DNA of 64,000 nt. It comes from Pseudomonadales bacterium. GTDB taxonomy: Bacteria; Pseudomonadota; Gammaproteobacteria; Pseudomonadales; Ketobacteraceae. Shown here piece after piece: positions 1 to 9,081 of this stretch. Location of the stretch: NCBI GenBank assembly GCA_020062665.1, contig JAGUVW010000008.1, positions 186,001-250,000 on the forward strand, in the 5' to 3' direction. The translations under genes and the position numbers were made by a program. The notes below the pieces were generated by a model. It was not told where the DNA came from and searched no databases. It was given only the letters and a program-made list of their open reading frames with translations. Position 1 is the first letter of the stretch. Every line of letters starts with the position of its first letter.

Positions 1-1
1 C

Positions 2-1402
2 AACCGCATCTGCATCGAAGCGCAGACCTGGTTCGCCAGCCACAGCGACAAGGTGGGCCAGATCGAGGAACAGTTGCGCACCCAGGAAATCTCGCTGCGC
101 AAGGAACAGGTGGCCGAGCCCCGCGTGGTGCGCGAACTGAACCGCATCGCCGGTGGCAAAGTGCTGCCGCGTATGGTGATGGATTTTCTGCACGGTGAAT
201 GGCGGCGCTCGCTGCTGCTGATTTCCATGCGCGAAGGCGAGGAGGGCTCCACCTGGAAACGCCAGGTGCGCATCACCGAATCGCTGGTGGAACTGGCGCT
301 GGGCTGCGAAGACGAAAAGGGGCGGGAAAAGTACCGCAGTTTCTATCCCGTGATGATGAAAAACATCAAGACATTGCTGGTGAGCGTCAACGAAGACAGT
401 GAGGCACTGGAAGAAGCACTCGATCCGCTGGAACTGATTCTGACAGCCCTGCTCAACGGCGCGCGGGCGGATGCGGCAGAAGTGCCGATGTTGCAGGCGA
501 GCAACGCCCATATAACGGCGGTAGCGGTCAAGCAGGTGGGAACCCGCGCCCTGTCCCGCATCCAGGCGCTGGCGGTGGGGGATTGGGTGCGCATCATGAC
601 CGCAGACGGTGCCCACGATGTCTTTCGCATCACACTGAAAGCGGCGGACGACGAGCCCTGGGTGCTGGTGAGTCAGAGCGGCAAGACCATCACCAAGAAA
701 ACTGCTTTTCAACTGGCCCAGGGCCTGGAAGGCGGTGTGCTGGATATCATCGGTCAGGGCCGCTGGTGGGACGATCAACTGGATCAGCAGCTGACACAAC
801 TGCATGCCCTGTGGCAGGAAGAATTGGCGCGCAGACCGCCGCCGGAACCACCGAAGCCGGCTGTCAAAACACCGGCCATCAAAACGCCCGCAACACCAAC
901 GACAACCGAACCCGCAACAGATGTTGCCCTTGCCGCGCTCAGCCTGGTATCCCTCGAACAACAGGCGTCCAGCCATCATGGCGCCACCGCAGACACAGCC
1001 TCGCGCACTGAACAGATTCTGCAGAACAGTAACCTGACTCTGGCAGAATCCGAGCCTGCATCATCCGCCGAAGAAGTCGAAGATTTCCTGGCACCCCACG
1101 CCATCAGCGACGAGGAGCGGGAGACCGCACTGCAGGCCATCGACCAGATCCAGGTGGGTGGCTGGATCGTCCAGCAAACCAGCAAGGGCGAAGAGCGCTG
1201 CAAGCTGGCCGTGAGATTGCGCGGGCGCGACAAGTTGATCTTCGTCAACCGCCTGGGTGTAAAAGTGCTGGAGATCGATCGTCAGCCGCTGGCAGAATTG
1301 CTGGCGCGGGGTTTGGTCACTATCGTCGATACCGGGCAGAAATTCGATAACACGCTGGAACGGGTGGTTCGCTCCATCCAGGAAGACCGCAAGCCATCAT
1401 GA
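2..1402 (+). CDS. DUF1631 family protein, C-terminal part (5' end outside window)
   Basis: The reading frame is open from base 2 to the stop at 1400-1402, so the gene enters from the left and the first possible start (GTG at 53) is probably internal. About 466 residues are visible; DUF1631 proteins are usually 700-800 residues long. An acidic helical segment is followed by a Pro/Thr/Lys-rich linker (about 270-300 residues in) and a conserved C-terminal domain with two related halves, each a small beta-rich unit (VGDWVRIMTADGAHDVFRIT and VGGWIVQQTSKGEERCKLAV). This duplicated beta pattern recalls PilZ-like folds, but that is inference. A PilZ gene follows 21 bases downstream, probably in the same transcript, which would fit a c-di-GMP-related role. 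The family's biochemical function is not established. Confidence 0.75.
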   Translation, partial: NRICIEAQTWFASHSDKVGQIEEQLRTQEISLRKEQVAEPRVVRELNRIAGGKVLPRMVMDFLHGEWRRSLLLISMREGEEGSTWKRQVRITESLVELALGCEDEKGREKYRSFYPVMMKNIKTLLVSVNEDSEALEEALDPLELILTALLNGARADAAEVPMLQASNAHITAVAVKQVGTRALSRIQALAVGDWVRIMTADGAHDVFRITLKAADDEPWVLVSQSGKTITKKTAFQLAQGLEGGVLDIIGQGRWWDDQLDQQLTQLHALWQEELARRPPPEPPKPAVKTPAIKTPATPTTTEPATDVALAALSLVSLEQQASSHHGATADTASRTEQILQNSNLTLAESEPASSAEEVEDFLAPHAISDEERETALQAIDQIQVGGWIVQQTSKGEERCKLAVRLRGRDKLIFVNRLGVKVLEIDRQPLAELLARGLVTIVDTGQKFDNTLERVVRSIQEDRKPS

Positions 1403-1423
1403 TGACGCGCAAAGGACATCACC

Positions 1424-1783
1424 ATGCACGATCTGCGTAGCCACAAGCGCCAAAACCGCAAGGAAGACGCCTATCTGGAAATCACCGTCAACGATGCCAA
1501 CGGTGAATACATCCAGAAAGTCATCACCTGTGACACGGTGGACGTGTCCGAGCGTGGCCTGAAGATTTACATGAGCGAGGAAGTCACCCAGGGGACCATC
1601 ACCGACATCTGTGTGATTCTGGCCGGGCAGGAGGGGCGCTTCTTTCTGAAGGCGGAAGTAAAATGGATTTCAGCCACCGGTGACGATGGCTGGTTTTTCG
1701 CAGGATTTGAAATTTACGACGCGGAAAATTCCGATTACGAGAAATGGGTTGAGATGGTGCGCCGGCGCAATGCCGGCGGCTGA
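1424..1783 (+). CDS. PilZ domain protein, predicted c-di-GMP receptor
   Basis: A 119-residue single-domain protein. The N-terminus carries the RxxxR motif (RSHKR, residues 5-9) and the DxSxxG motif (DVSERG, near residue 42), the two signatures that bind cyclic di-GMP in PilZ domains, followed by the expected beta-barrel strands. It has no signal peptide or membrane segment, so it is probably a cytoplasmic adaptor. It lies 21 bases after the DUF1631 gene and its stop is 3 bases from the stop of the convergent cysK. The output partner cannot be read from sequence; motility, surface polysaccharide or the DUF1631 protein are possibilities. Confidence 0.88.
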   Translation: MHDLRSHKRQNRKEDAYLEITVNDANGEYIQKVITCDTVDVSERGLKIYMSEEVTQGTITDICVILAGQEGRFFLKAEVKWISATGDDGWFFAGFEIYDAENSDYEKWVEMVRRRNAGG

Positions 1784-1786
1784 ATA

Positions 1787-2755
1787 TCACTGCACCATTT
1801 CAGCATCACTGAACATGCCGTCGAACAACACTGTGCTCAGATAGCGCTCGCCGGAATCCGGCAGAATCACCACGATGGTCTTGCCGGCGTTCTCCGGCCG
1901 TTCCGCCACCCGCAACGCCGCCGCCAGGGCCGCACCGCAGGAAATGCCTGCCAGAATGCCTTCCTTCTGCATCAGCAGACGGGCGTGGGCGATGGCGTCG
2001 TCATTGCTCACCAGTTCCACCGCATCCACCAGCGACAGATCCAGATTGCCCGGCACAAAACCGGCGCCGATGCCCTGGATTTTGTGCGGCGCGGGTTTCA
2101 CCACATCACCGGCGCGGGTCTGGGTGATCACCGGGGAGTCCTTCGGCTCCACCGCGATGGTCTGGATCGCCTTGCCCTTGGTTTTCTTGATGAAGCGGGA
2201 CACGCCGGTGAGCGTGCCGCCAGTGCCCACACCGGACACAAAAATATCCACGGCGCCATCGGTGTCGTTCCAGATTTCCGGGCCGGTGGTCTGTTCATGG
2301 ATCGCGGGATTGGCAGGATTTTCGAACTGCTGCAGCATGATGGCGTTGCCCTTGCTGGCTTCGACGATTTCCGCAGCCTTTTCGATGGCACCCTTCATGC
2401 CCTTGGGGCCTTCCGTCAGTACCAGGTTTGCGCCCAGCGCCTTCAACACCTTGCGTCGCTCCAGGCTCATGGTGGCGGGCATGGTCAGAGTCAGCTTGTA
2501 GCCCCGCGCCGCACAGACGAACGCCAGCGCGATACCGGTGTTGCCGCTGGTGGGTTCCACCAACTCCATGCCCGGCTTGAGGATGCCGTCTTTCTCGGCC
2601 TGCCACACCATGTTGGCGCCGATCCGGCATTTCACCGAGTTGGCGGGATTGCGGCTTTCAAGTTTGGCCAGCACATTGTGGCGGGTAATGTTCTTCAGGC
2701 GTACCAGCGGCGTGCTGCCAATGGTGAGGGAGTTGTCGTCGAAGATCTTGCTCAT
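1787..2755 (-). CDS. cysK: Cysteine synthase A (O-acetylserine sulfhydrylase)
   Basis: A PLP enzyme of 322 residues that makes L-cysteine from O-acetyl-L-serine and sulfide, the last step of assimilatory sulfur metabolism. It starts [13 protein letters not shown] as CysK proteins do; the frame stays open 31 codons further upstream, but that part is not family sequence. The PLP lysine lies in SVKCR, the substrate loop is TSGNTG, and the phosphate-binding glycine loop is GVGTGGT. SVKCR and the overall N-terminus favour the CysK branch over CysM. It is transcribed alone and converges on the PilZ gene with a 3-base gap, so neither gene has its own terminator in between. Confidence 0.93.
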   Translation of the reverse strand: MSKIFDDNSLTIGSTPLVRLKNITRHNVLAKLESRNPANSVKCRIGANMVWQAEKDGILKPGMELVEPTSGNTGIALAFVCAARGYKLTLTMPATMSLERRKVLKALGANLVLTEGPKGMKGAIEKAAEIVEASKGNAIMLQQFENPANPAIHEQTTGPEIWNDTDGAVDIFVSGVGTGGTLTGVSRFIKKTKGKAIQTIAVEPKDSPVITQTRAGDVVKPAPHKIQGIGAGFVPGNLDLSLVDAVELVSNDDAIAHARLLMQKEGILAGISCGAALAAALRVAERPENAGKTIVVILPDSGERYLSTVLFDGMFSDAEMVQ

Positions 2756-3116
2756 GGGGGCGTCCTTGAAAGGCCAGTGCGGGGAGATTCCCGATTCTAC
2801 ACCCCCGCGACTGCATTTCAATCCGCGCCCGCTGCTGCGATGATTCACTCAACTGCCGGTTTTTCCTGATGTTGTTCGCGTGAGCAGTCAGGATGATGCC
2901 GGATACCCGCATTCGACACAGCCCCTTCGGCAACGGCAGCGGAATCCTGTGAGCCACTGCGGGCATTGATCATTTCTGCCACCTATCTGGCAGCTGCGGC
3001 CATTTGCAGGGCTGGATGGCGTCCGTAGAGTAGTAGGATTGTTCACGCATCGGGTGCCGGCTTCGGGTCTGATTGCGTATAATCCCGCTCAAATACGGCA
3101 GATCAAGGCAGAAATC
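2756..3116. other. Intergenic region between divergent cysK and moxR
   Basis: 361 bases without a convincing gene. The reading frames of both neighbours run into it but show no family sequence there. It must hold the leftward cysK promoter, which I cannot place, and holds a good -10 box for moxR near its right end. No repeat or operator stands out. Confidence 0.6.
3055..3083 (+). promoter_or_regulatory. Probable sigma-70 promoter of the moxR-VWA pair
   Basis: A perfect -10 hexamer TATAAT lies at 3078-3083, 33 bases before the moxR start codon. At 17 bases upstream there is only a weak -35 match (TGCCGG, 3055-3060), so the call rests on the -10 box and its position. Confidence 0.5.
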
Positions 3117-3959
3117 ATGCAATTCCAAGGTACCGAACGCTACGTCGCCACCGACGATCTCAAACTGGCAGTCAACGCCGCCATCACCCTGCAACGTCCG
3201 CTGCTGATTAAGGGCGAACCCGGCACCGGCAAAACCATGCTGGCCGAGGAAGTGGCCGCCGGCCTGGGCCTGCGTCTGATCCAGTGGCACATCAAATCCA
3301 CCACCAAGGCCCACCAGGGTCTGTACGAATACGACGCCGTGTCGCGCCTGCGGGATTCCCAACTGGGCGACGACAAGGTGCACGACATCCGCAACTACAT
3401 CAAGAAAGGCAAGCTGTGGGAAGCCTTTCAGGCGGATGAACAGGTCGTGCTGCTGATCGACGAAATCGACAAGGCCGACATCGAGTTCCCCAACGACCTG
3501 CTGCAGGAACTCGACAAGATGGAATTCTATGTGTACGAAACCCAGGAAACCATCAAGGCCGTGCGCCGCCCCATCGTGATCATCACCAGTAACAACGAGA
3601 AGGAACTGCCGGATGCGTTCCTGCGCCGCTGCTTCTTCCACTACATCGATTTCCCGGACAAGGACACCATGCAGGCCATCGTGGAAGTGCATTTCCCCGG
3701 CATCAAACAGTCGCTGGTGAAAGAGTCCATGGAAATTTTCTTCGACGTGCGCAAGGTGCCGGGCCTGAAGAAAAAGCCTTCCACCTCTGAACTGATCGAC
3801 TGGCTGAAACTGCTGCTGGCCGATGAAATCCCCGAGGACATCCTGCGCAACCGCGACACCAAGAGCGCCATTCCGCCCCTGTACGGCGCGCTGGTGAAGA
3901 ACGAGCAGGACGTGCACCTGCTGGAACGTCTGGCGTTCATGAATCGCCGTGGAAGCTGA
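3117..3959 (+). CDS. MoxR-family AAA+ ATPase
   Basis: A 280-residue AAA+ ATPase of the MoxR group, chaperone-like ATPases that act with a von Willebrand factor A partner to mature or activate metal enzymes and other complexes. Walker A is GEPGTGKT (near residue 40), Walker B is LLIDEIDKAD (near 117), followed by a sensor-1 region ITSNNEKELPDAFLRR. The ATG at 3117 is chosen because family sequence begins there; AAGGCAG lies just upstream and a TATAAT box 33 bases further up. The VWA gene starts 3 bases after the stop, so the two are co-transcribed. The client protein is not apparent from the neighbourhood. Confidence 0.9.
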   Translation: MQFQGTERYVATDDLKLAVNAAITLQRPLLIKGEPGTGKTMLAEEVAAGLGLRLIQWHIKSTTKAHQGLYEYDAVSRLRDSQLGDDKVHDIRNYIKKGKLWEAFQADEQVVLLIDEIDKADIEFPNDLLQELDKMEFYVYETQETIKAVRRPIVIITSNNEKELPDAFLRRCFFHYIDFPDKDTMQAIVEVHFPGIKQSLVKESMEIFFDVRKVPGLKKKPSTSELIDWLKLLLADEIPEDILRNRDTKSAIPPLYGALVKNEQDVHLLERLAFMNRRGS

Positions 3960-3962
3960 ACC

Positions 3963-5138
3963 ATGCTGATCAACTTTTTCTTCGAGCTGCATGAAGGCAA
4001 GGTTCCGGTGACTATCCGGGAATTCCTTGACCTGCTGTCGGCCCTGAAGAACCGGATCATCTATGCGGACATGGACCAGTTCTACCATCTGTCCCGCACG
4101 GTGCTGGTGAAGGACGAAAAGCACTTCGACAAGTTCGATCGCGCCTTCAAGAAGTATTTCGACGGCCTGGAAGCAGTGGACGATCTGTTCGAAGCCCTGA
4201 TCCCGGATGAATGGCTGCGCAAGCAGATCGAGAAAACCCTGAGTCCGGAAGAGCTCGCCAAGCTCAAGCAACTCGGCGATTTCGAAAAGCTGATGGAGGA
4301 ATTCCAGAAGCGTCTGCAGGAACAGAAGAAACGTCATCAGGGCGGCAACAAGATGATCGGCACCGGTGGTACCTCGCCTTATGGTGCCTACGGTCAGAAT
4401 CCGGCGGGCTTCCGCATGGCCGGGCCGGGCCGCACTGGCAAGGCGGTAAAAGTCTGGGAAAAACGCCAGTACCGCAATCTGGATGATTCCGTCGAACTTG
4501 GGGTGCGCAATATCAAGATGGCGCTGCGCCGCCTGCGCAAGTTCACGCGCCAGGGCATGCCGGACCAGCTCGACATCGACGACACCATTTCCTCCACGGC
4601 CCGCAATGCCGGTTACCTGGATATCAAACTGGTGCCGGAGCGGCGCAACGGTGTGAAGGTGCTGATCTTCTTCGACGTGGGCGGCTCCATGGATCCCTAC
4701 ATCCGCACCTGCGAGGAACTGTTCTCTGCCGCGAAAACCGAGTTCAAGCACATGGAGTATTTCTACTTCCACAACTTCATCTATGAAGGCGTGTGGAAGG
4801 ACAACATGCGGCGCTGGACCGATCGCACCAACACCTGGGATCTCATTCACACCTACAGTTCCGACTACAAGGTGATCTTTGTCGGTGATGCCACCATGTC
4901 ACCCTACGAGATCAGCTCGGTGGGCGGCAGCGTGGAGCATTGGAATGAGGAAGCGGGCGAGGCGTGGATGCGGCGCATCACCCAGCATTTCGAAAAGGTA
5001 ATCTGGCTGAACCCGGAGCCGGAATCCAGCTGGGAACATACAACGTCGGTGGTCTGGACCAAAAAGCTCACCGAAGACCGCATGTTCCCGCTGACGCTGA
5101 AAGGTCTGGAAGACGGGATGCGTTATCTGTCGAAGTGA
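3963..5138 (+). CDS. VWA domain protein, CoxE-like partner of MoxR
   Basis: A 391-residue protein. The N-terminal half is helical and charged, with a Gly-rich linker around residues 125-155. The C-terminal half is a von Willebrand factor A domain. The metal-ion-dependent adhesion site reads DVGGSMD instead of the classical DxSxS, and a later acidic strand (VIFVGDATMSPYE) supplies the expected aspartate. Coupling 3 bases behind a MoxR ATPase is the standard MoxR/CoxE-like arrangement, in which the VWA protein links the ATPase to its target. It has no signal peptide. A hairpin with a T-run follows the gene. Confidence 0.87.
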   Translation: MLINFFFELHEGKVPVTIREFLDLLSALKNRIIYADMDQFYHLSRTVLVKDEKHFDKFDRAFKKYFDGLEAVDDLFEALIPDEWLRKQIEKTLSPEELAKLKQLGDFEKLMEEFQKRLQEQKKRHQGGNKMIGTGGTSPYGAYGQNPAGFRMAGPGRTGKAVKVWEKRQYRNLDDSVELGVRNIKMALRRLRKFTRQGMPDQLDIDDTISSTARNAGYLDIKLVPERRNGVKVLIFFDVGGSMDPYIRTCEELFSAAKTEFKHMEYFYFHNFIYEGVWKDNMRRWTDRTNTWDLIHTYSSDYKVIFVGDATMSPYEISSVGGSVEHWNEEAGEAWMRRITQHFEKVIWLNPEPESSWEHTTSVVWTKKLTEDRMFPLTLKGLEDGMRYLSK

Positions 5139-5160
5139 TCTGACGTTATTCAGTTCCAAC

Positions 5161-5192
5161 AAAAAAGCCGACACTTCATGGTCGGTTTTTTT
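5161..5192 (+). terminator. Rho-independent terminator, possibly bidirectional
   Basis: CCGAC (5168-5172) pairs with GTCGG (5181-5185), flanked by an A-run at 5161-5166 and a T-run at 5186-5192. It sits between the convergent VWA and MaoC genes and has U-tracts for both strands. Confidence 0.8.
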
Positions 5193-5221
5193 GTTGTTGG
5201 CAGTGAAGCAGGCTGATGGCT

Positions 5222-5695
5222 TTACAGCAATGTCACCTTGGGTAACTCCGCCACTTTCACCCGGATTTTCTCGCTCGGCGCCACTGCAGTGGACACACCG
5301 GTGAATACGGTTTCGCCATGCTGGTTGGTCATCACGCAGTCGATCAGGATGATGTTGGCCTTGCGCTTTTTTTCGATCAGGGTGAGCTTGGCGGTGATGG
5401 TGTCGCCGGGATATACCGGCTTTTTGAACTTCATCTCCTGCGCGGCGTAGATGGCGCCGGGGCCGGGCAGCTTGGTGGCGACGGCGGCGCTGACGATGAT
5501 GCCGCAAATCGAGCCGTGGGCAATACAGCGGCCGAAACGGGTGGTTTTGGCGTACTCCTCGTCGAGATGCAGTGGATTGGTATCGCCGGAGATGATGGCA
5601 AACAGCTTGATGTCGTCTGCGCTGACGGTTTTCACGTATTCGGCGGTCTGGCCTTCCTGCAGCTCGTCGAAGGGAATGTTTTCCAGATAGTCCAT
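5222..5695 (-). CDS. MaoC-family (R)-specific enoyl-CoA hydratase
   Basis: A 157-residue hot-dog-fold hydratase. The hydratase-2 motif is complete: SGDTNPLHLDEEYAKTTRFG followed by IAHG, with the catalytic Asp and His. Such enzymes (PhaJ-like) convert trans-2-enoyl-CoA to (R)-3-hydroxyacyl-CoA and can link beta-oxidation to polyester or lipid synthesis; a role in another acyl-thioester pathway is possible. GGAGG lies 8 bases before the ATG. The gene is 105 bases downstream of a lipase-like gene on the same strand and may share its transcript. The C-terminal tail (after about residue 135) is a short addition to the minimal domain. Confidence 0.85.
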   Translation of the reverse strand: MDYLENIPFDELQEGQTAEYVKTVSADDIKLFAIISGDTNPLHLDEEYAKTTRFGRCIAHGSICGIIVSAAVATKLPGPGAIYAAQEMKFKKPVYPGDTITAKLTLIEKKRKANIILIDCVMTNQHGETVFTGVSTAVAPSEKIRVKVAELPKVTLL

Positions 5696-5800
5696 GGGTA
5701 CAGCCTCCAGTTCCAGTTGCCTCGCATTCTAATCAGCGTGTCGGGCAACCGGAACCGGATAAGTGTAAGGGAATTTTTTGGCGATGGAGTCGGGCAGGGA

Positions 5801-6781
5801 TCAGGCGGTAGCGGTGGCGGATTTGCGCGCGCTCTGCACGGGAAACTGCGGTTCCAGCCACGCCAGCACGTCGTCCACCACCTGATGGCGGTTCACTTCG
5901 TTGAGAATTTCGTGGCGGCCGCCTTCATACAGTTTCACCGACACATCCTTGATGCCGCCATCGCGCAGCAGGTTGGCCAGCTTCTCCACGCCATGCTTGT
6001 TGCTGTCGAAACTGAGTGGGTCGCGTTCACCGGCAATCAGGTAGAACGGCAGATCGCCCGGAATCTTGCGGATGTTGGGCGCGCGGGAGATGAAATCCAT
6101 GCCGCCAGTCAGATCCAGCCACAGCTGGTTGGTGCACAGGAAGCCGCACAGGGGATCGTTGACGTATTTGTCCACTTCGCATTCGTCGCGGCTCAGCCAG
6201 TCGCAGTCGGTGCGGGGGTTGCGGGTGATCTGGCGGTTGTAGTTGGTGAAGGTGGCAAGGTCGATCAGGCTGCTGCGGCCTTTCGGGCCGGAGCGCAGTT
6301 TTTCCAGGTGGGCCAGCATGCGGCCGGAACGCACGGACATGGGACTGTTGGCGGTGGAGCCGGACAGAATCACGGCGTTGACGGTGCGGCCGTGCTGCAT
6401 CAGATAGCCCTGGGTGATGAACGATCCCATGCTGTGACCCAGAACCACCACCGGTGTATCCGGGTACTGGCGGCGAATGGTTTCGTTCACTTTCAATGCG
6501 TCGGCGATCACCAGCTGCCAGCCGTTCTGATCGGCGTAATGGCCCAACAGACCGCCTTGGGGAACGGAGTAGCCATGGCCGCGGTGATCATGGCCGAACA
6601 CCACATAGCCTTGCTCCACCATGCGCTCGGCGATAGGTTCGTAGCGCGTGCAGTGCTCCGCCATCCCGTGCAGGATATGAACCACGGCGCGGGGTGCGGG
6701 GGATGTCGCAGCCGATGTCCACCTGCGCACGAAGATCTTGTGGTTATCCAGGCTGGTGACGAAGAACTTTTCTGATTGCAT
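5801..6781 (-). CDS. Alpha/beta hydrolase, monoacylglycerol lipase-like
   Basis: A 326-residue serine hydrolase. The N-terminal HGMAEHCTRYEPIAERM and the GHDHRGHG segment are typical of monoacylglycerol lipase/lysophospholipase proteins. The nucleophile is Ser117 in GHSMG, the acid is Asp in AGERDPLS, and the histidine is in GGRHEILNE, so the triad is complete. The start at 6781 is preferred because AGGG stands 8 bases upstream; an ATG two codons earlier is too close to that site. No signal peptide, so it probably acts on intracellular acylglycerols or lysolipids. It precedes the MaoC gene and diverges from fadD, which fits a lipid-use context. Confidence 0.85.
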   Translation of the reverse strand: MQSEKFFVTSLDNHKIFVRRWTSAATSPAPRAVVHILHGMAEHCTRYEPIAERMVEQGYVVFGHDHRGHGYSVPQGGLLGHYADQNGWQLVIADALKVNETIRRQYPDTPVVVLGHSMGSFITQGYLMQHGRTVNAVILSGSTANSPMSVRSGRMLAHLEKLRSGPKGRSSLIDLATFTNYNRQITRNPRTDCDWLSRDECEVDKYVNDPLCGFLCTNQLWLDLTGGMDFISRAPNIRKIPGDLPFYLIAGERDPLSFDSNKHGVEKLANLLRDGGIKDVSVKLYEGGRHEILNEVNRHQVVDDVLAWLEPQFPVQSARKSATATA

Positions 6782-7158
6782 GAGCATATCCCTGGTGGCT
6801 TTCCCTGGCTGCGGCACAACGGCAAGTCGCAAGTGAACTGAAAAGAGTGGTAATTGTATATCGGTTGTTTCCGTACGGCCAATTTGAGTGCTTCTCGCAA
6901 CTGGCTGAATACCCGACGCAGACGCGATTGTCGGCGAAACGGTGACTTTTTGGTCATGAAATGGCAGGGTTGTCGCCTCTGGCCGCCCCGGTGCAAAACT
7001 GGTAACCTCACGCCCGCTCTGTGCCGCGCAGAGCCGTTGTCACAGAAAATCAATGACCTTGAAAGCAGAGGCGTTCGTCGCCGGGGTAATTCCGGGCATT
7101 TTCGGTTTGGAATCGGCACGCACTCGCAGGGAATCTTCAACAGCTCGGGGACACACAC
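6782..7158. other. Intergenic region between divergent lipase-like gene and fadD
   Basis: 377 bases without a supported gene. One frame is open on the plus strand from 6854 into fadD, but its product is Arg/Cys-rich with no family features and I do not call it. An AACTGGTAA stretch near 7001 faintly recalls a fatty-acid regulator half site, but has no second half. Both promoters must lie here. Confidence 0.5.
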
Positions 7159-8823
7159 ATGGTAGATCGCATTTGGGCCGGACTTTATCCTGAAGGGGTT
7201 TCGCAGGAAATCAGCTTCGACAAGTACAAGTCTGTGTTGGATATTTTTGAACACGCTTGCCGCCGCTATGCGGATCGACCCGCGTTCACCAACATGGGGT
7301 TCACCGTTACCTATGGCCAGTTGGACAAACTGAGCGCGGATTTTGCCTCCTACCTGCAGAATCACACCAGCCTCAAGCGTGGTGATCGCATTGCCCTGCA
7401 GATGCCCAACCTGATCCAGTATCCCATAGCACTGTTTGGTGCCATTCGCGCCGGCCTGATCATCGTCAATACCAATCCCCTGTACACCGCCCGCGAGATG
7501 GAGCACCAGTTCAACGACGCCGGCTGCAAGGCGCTGGTGGCATTGGCGAACTTTGGTGATCTGATCGAGGAAGTGGTGCCGCGTACCGGCATCAAGCACG
7601 TGATCATCACCCAGGTGGCGGACATGCAGCCGCCGCTCAAGCGCGCGCTGATGAATTTCGTGATCAAGCGCATCAAGAAGATGGTGCCCAGTTTTTCGAT
7701 TCCTGGCGCGGTGCCGTTCAACCGGGCCCTGAGCATGGGCGCGAAAACGCCCTACGATCAGGACAGCCGCCCACAACTGGACGATGTCGCGGTTCTGCAG
7801 TACACCGGTGGCACCACCGGCGTGGCCAAGGGCGCGATGCTGACTCACAAGAATCTGGTGGCGAACATGTCCCAGATGGATTTCGTGATGCGTTCCCTGC
7901 GCCCCGGCCAGGAGATCGCCATCACGCCACTACCGCTGTATCACATCTTTTCCTTCACCGTGAACTGCCTGGGCATGATGTCCCACGGCGCCAACATCGT
8001 GCTGATCACCAATCCGCGCGACATTCCCGGTTTTGTGAAGGAGCTCGGCAAGCACCGCTTCACCACGTTTACGGGCCTGAACACGCTGTTCGTGGCGTTG
8101 ATGAATAATCCGGATTTCCAGAAGCTGGATTTCAGCACGCTGAAGTTGACCATCGCCGGCGGCATGGCCATGCAGAAATCCGTGGCGGACAAGTGGGAGC
8201 AGATGACCGGCAACAAGATCGCAGAAGGTTTTGGCATGACGGAAACCTCGCCGGTGGTGTGTGTGAATCCGCCTTATGCCATTCAGGTGGGCACCATTGG
8301 GATTCCGGTGCCGGGCACCGACATCAAGATTGTCGATGAAAACGAGAATGAGCTGCCTATCGGCCAGTCCGGCGAGCTGTGTGTGAAAGGCCCGCAGGTG
8401 ATGAAGGGCTACTGGCAGCGCGAGGAAGCCACCAAAGATGCCATGACCAAGGATGGCGAGTGGTTGAAGACTGGCGATGTCGCGCTGGTGCAGGAAGATG
8501 GTTTCCTGCGCATCGTGGATCGCAAGAAGGACATGATTCTGGTGTCCGGCTTCAACGTGTATCCCAACGAGGTGGAGGAAGTGGCCTGCACGCATCCGGG
8601 CGTTCTGGAGTGCGCTGCGGTGGGAATTCCGGACGAAAAATCCGGCGAGGCGGTGAAGCTGTTTGTGGTGAAGCGGGATCCGAATCTCACCGAGGAGCAG
8701 GTGCTGGCGCACTGCCGCGAAGGGCTCACCGGCTACAAGGTGCCCAAGGTGGTGGCCTTCCGCACGGATCTGCCGAAGACGAATGTGGGCAAGATCCTCC
8801 GGCGGGAGTTGCGGGGGCAGTAA
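7159..8823 (+). CDS. fadD: Long-chain fatty-acid-CoA ligase
   Basis: A 554-residue adenylate-forming enzyme that activates long-chain fatty acids to acyl-CoA with ATP. The AMP-binding P-loop is YTGGTTGVAKGAML (near residue 215). The motif GFGMTETSP follows, and the FACS signature region (DGEWLKTGDVALV, GFLRIVDRKKDMILVSGFNV) runs from about residue 430. The C-terminal lysine lies in LPKTNVGKILRREL. Length and motif order are those of bacterial FadD. GGGGAC precedes the ATG by 8 bases. It is monocistronic, ending in a strong terminator, and faces a lipase-like/MaoC pair, so the block would serve fatty-acid uptake and degradation or lipid storage. Confidence 0.93.
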   Translation: MVDRIWAGLYPEGVSQEISFDKYKSVLDIFEHACRRYADRPAFTNMGFTVTYGQLDKLSADFASYLQNHTSLKRGDRIALQMPNLIQYPIALFGAIRAGLIIVNTNPLYTAREMEHQFNDAGCKALVALANFGDLIEEVVPRTGIKHVIITQVADMQPPLKRALMNFVIKRIKKMVPSFSIPGAVPFNRALSMGAKTPYDQDSRPQLDDVAVLQYTGGTTGVAKGAMLTHKNLVANMSQMDFVMRSLRPGQEIAITPLPLYHIFSFTVNCLGMMSHGANIVLITNPRDIPGFVKELGKHRFTTFTGLNTLFVALMNNPDFQKLDFSTLKLTIAGGMAMQKSVADKWEQMTGNKIAEGFGMTETSPVVCVNPPYAIQVGTIGIPVPGTDIKIVDENENELPIGQSGELCVKGPQVMKGYWQREEATKDAMTKDGEWLKTGDVALVQEDGFLRIVDRKKDMILVSGFNVYPNEVEEVACTHPGVLECAAVGIPDEKSGEAVKLFVVKRDPNLTEEQVLAHCREGLTGYKVPKVVAFRTDLPKTNVGKILRRELRGQ

Positions 8824-8847
8824 GCCATCTGTTGTCCGGATCAGAAA

Positions 8848-8875
8848 GAAGCCTGCCTTGTGCAGGCTTTTTTTG
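8848..8875 (+). terminator. Rho-independent terminator of fadD
   Basis: AAGCCTGC (8849-8856) pairs with GCAGGCTT (8862-8869) around a 5-base loop and runs into seven Ts, starting 25 bases after the fadD stop. Confidence 0.92.
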
Positions 8876-8908
8876 TACAATTCGGCGACTTGTGGAGCTG
8901 GGCTGGGC

Positions 8909-9033
8909 GGGTCGTTGCAAGTGGGGTAATGAGATTTTCGGACCATCGGCGGCCATGGATGGCCGCTGTTGAGCGTCCCATGGATGGGCATGAAGCGTGT
9001 CCGCAAATCTCATTACCCCACTTGCAACGACCC
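8909..9033. repeat. Three-hairpin inverted-repeat element (MITE- or REP-like)
   Basis: Left arm 8909-8943 and right arm 8999-9033 are 35 bases each and reverse-complementary at 34 positions (one mismatch, at 8938/9004). The 55-base centre holds two further perfect palindromes: GCGGCCAT/ATGGCCGC and CCCAT/ATGGG, each with a GG loop and both sharing the core CCATGGATGG. The whole can fold into a long stem with two side hairpins. It lies between the fadD terminator and hrpA and has no coding capacity. The form suggests a mobile miniature inverted-repeat or an extragenic palindromic repeat; no second copy is present in this window. Confidence 0.85.
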
Positions 9034-9081
9034 TTCTCGTCAGTGCCAGCCCACGTCAGATTCTTTGTGGTACCAGCAATC

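Noticed and set aside
2970-4850. Long minus-strand open frame of 626 codons opposite moxR and VWA
   Set aside because: It is His/Leu/Val-rich without motifs and mirrors the codon pattern of the two well-supported genes on the other strand.
6990-7020. AACTGGTAA stretch before fadD as a FadR-type site
   Set aside because: Only half of such a site is present, and one half-site is expected by chance.
6854-7165. 103-codon open frame before fadD
   Set aside because: Arg/Cys-rich composition, no ribosome site, and it overlaps the fadD start.
8860-9081. Upstream extension of the hrpA frame
   Set aside because: It covers the fadD terminator and the three-hairpin repeat, has no helicase sequence, and homologues start near 9082.
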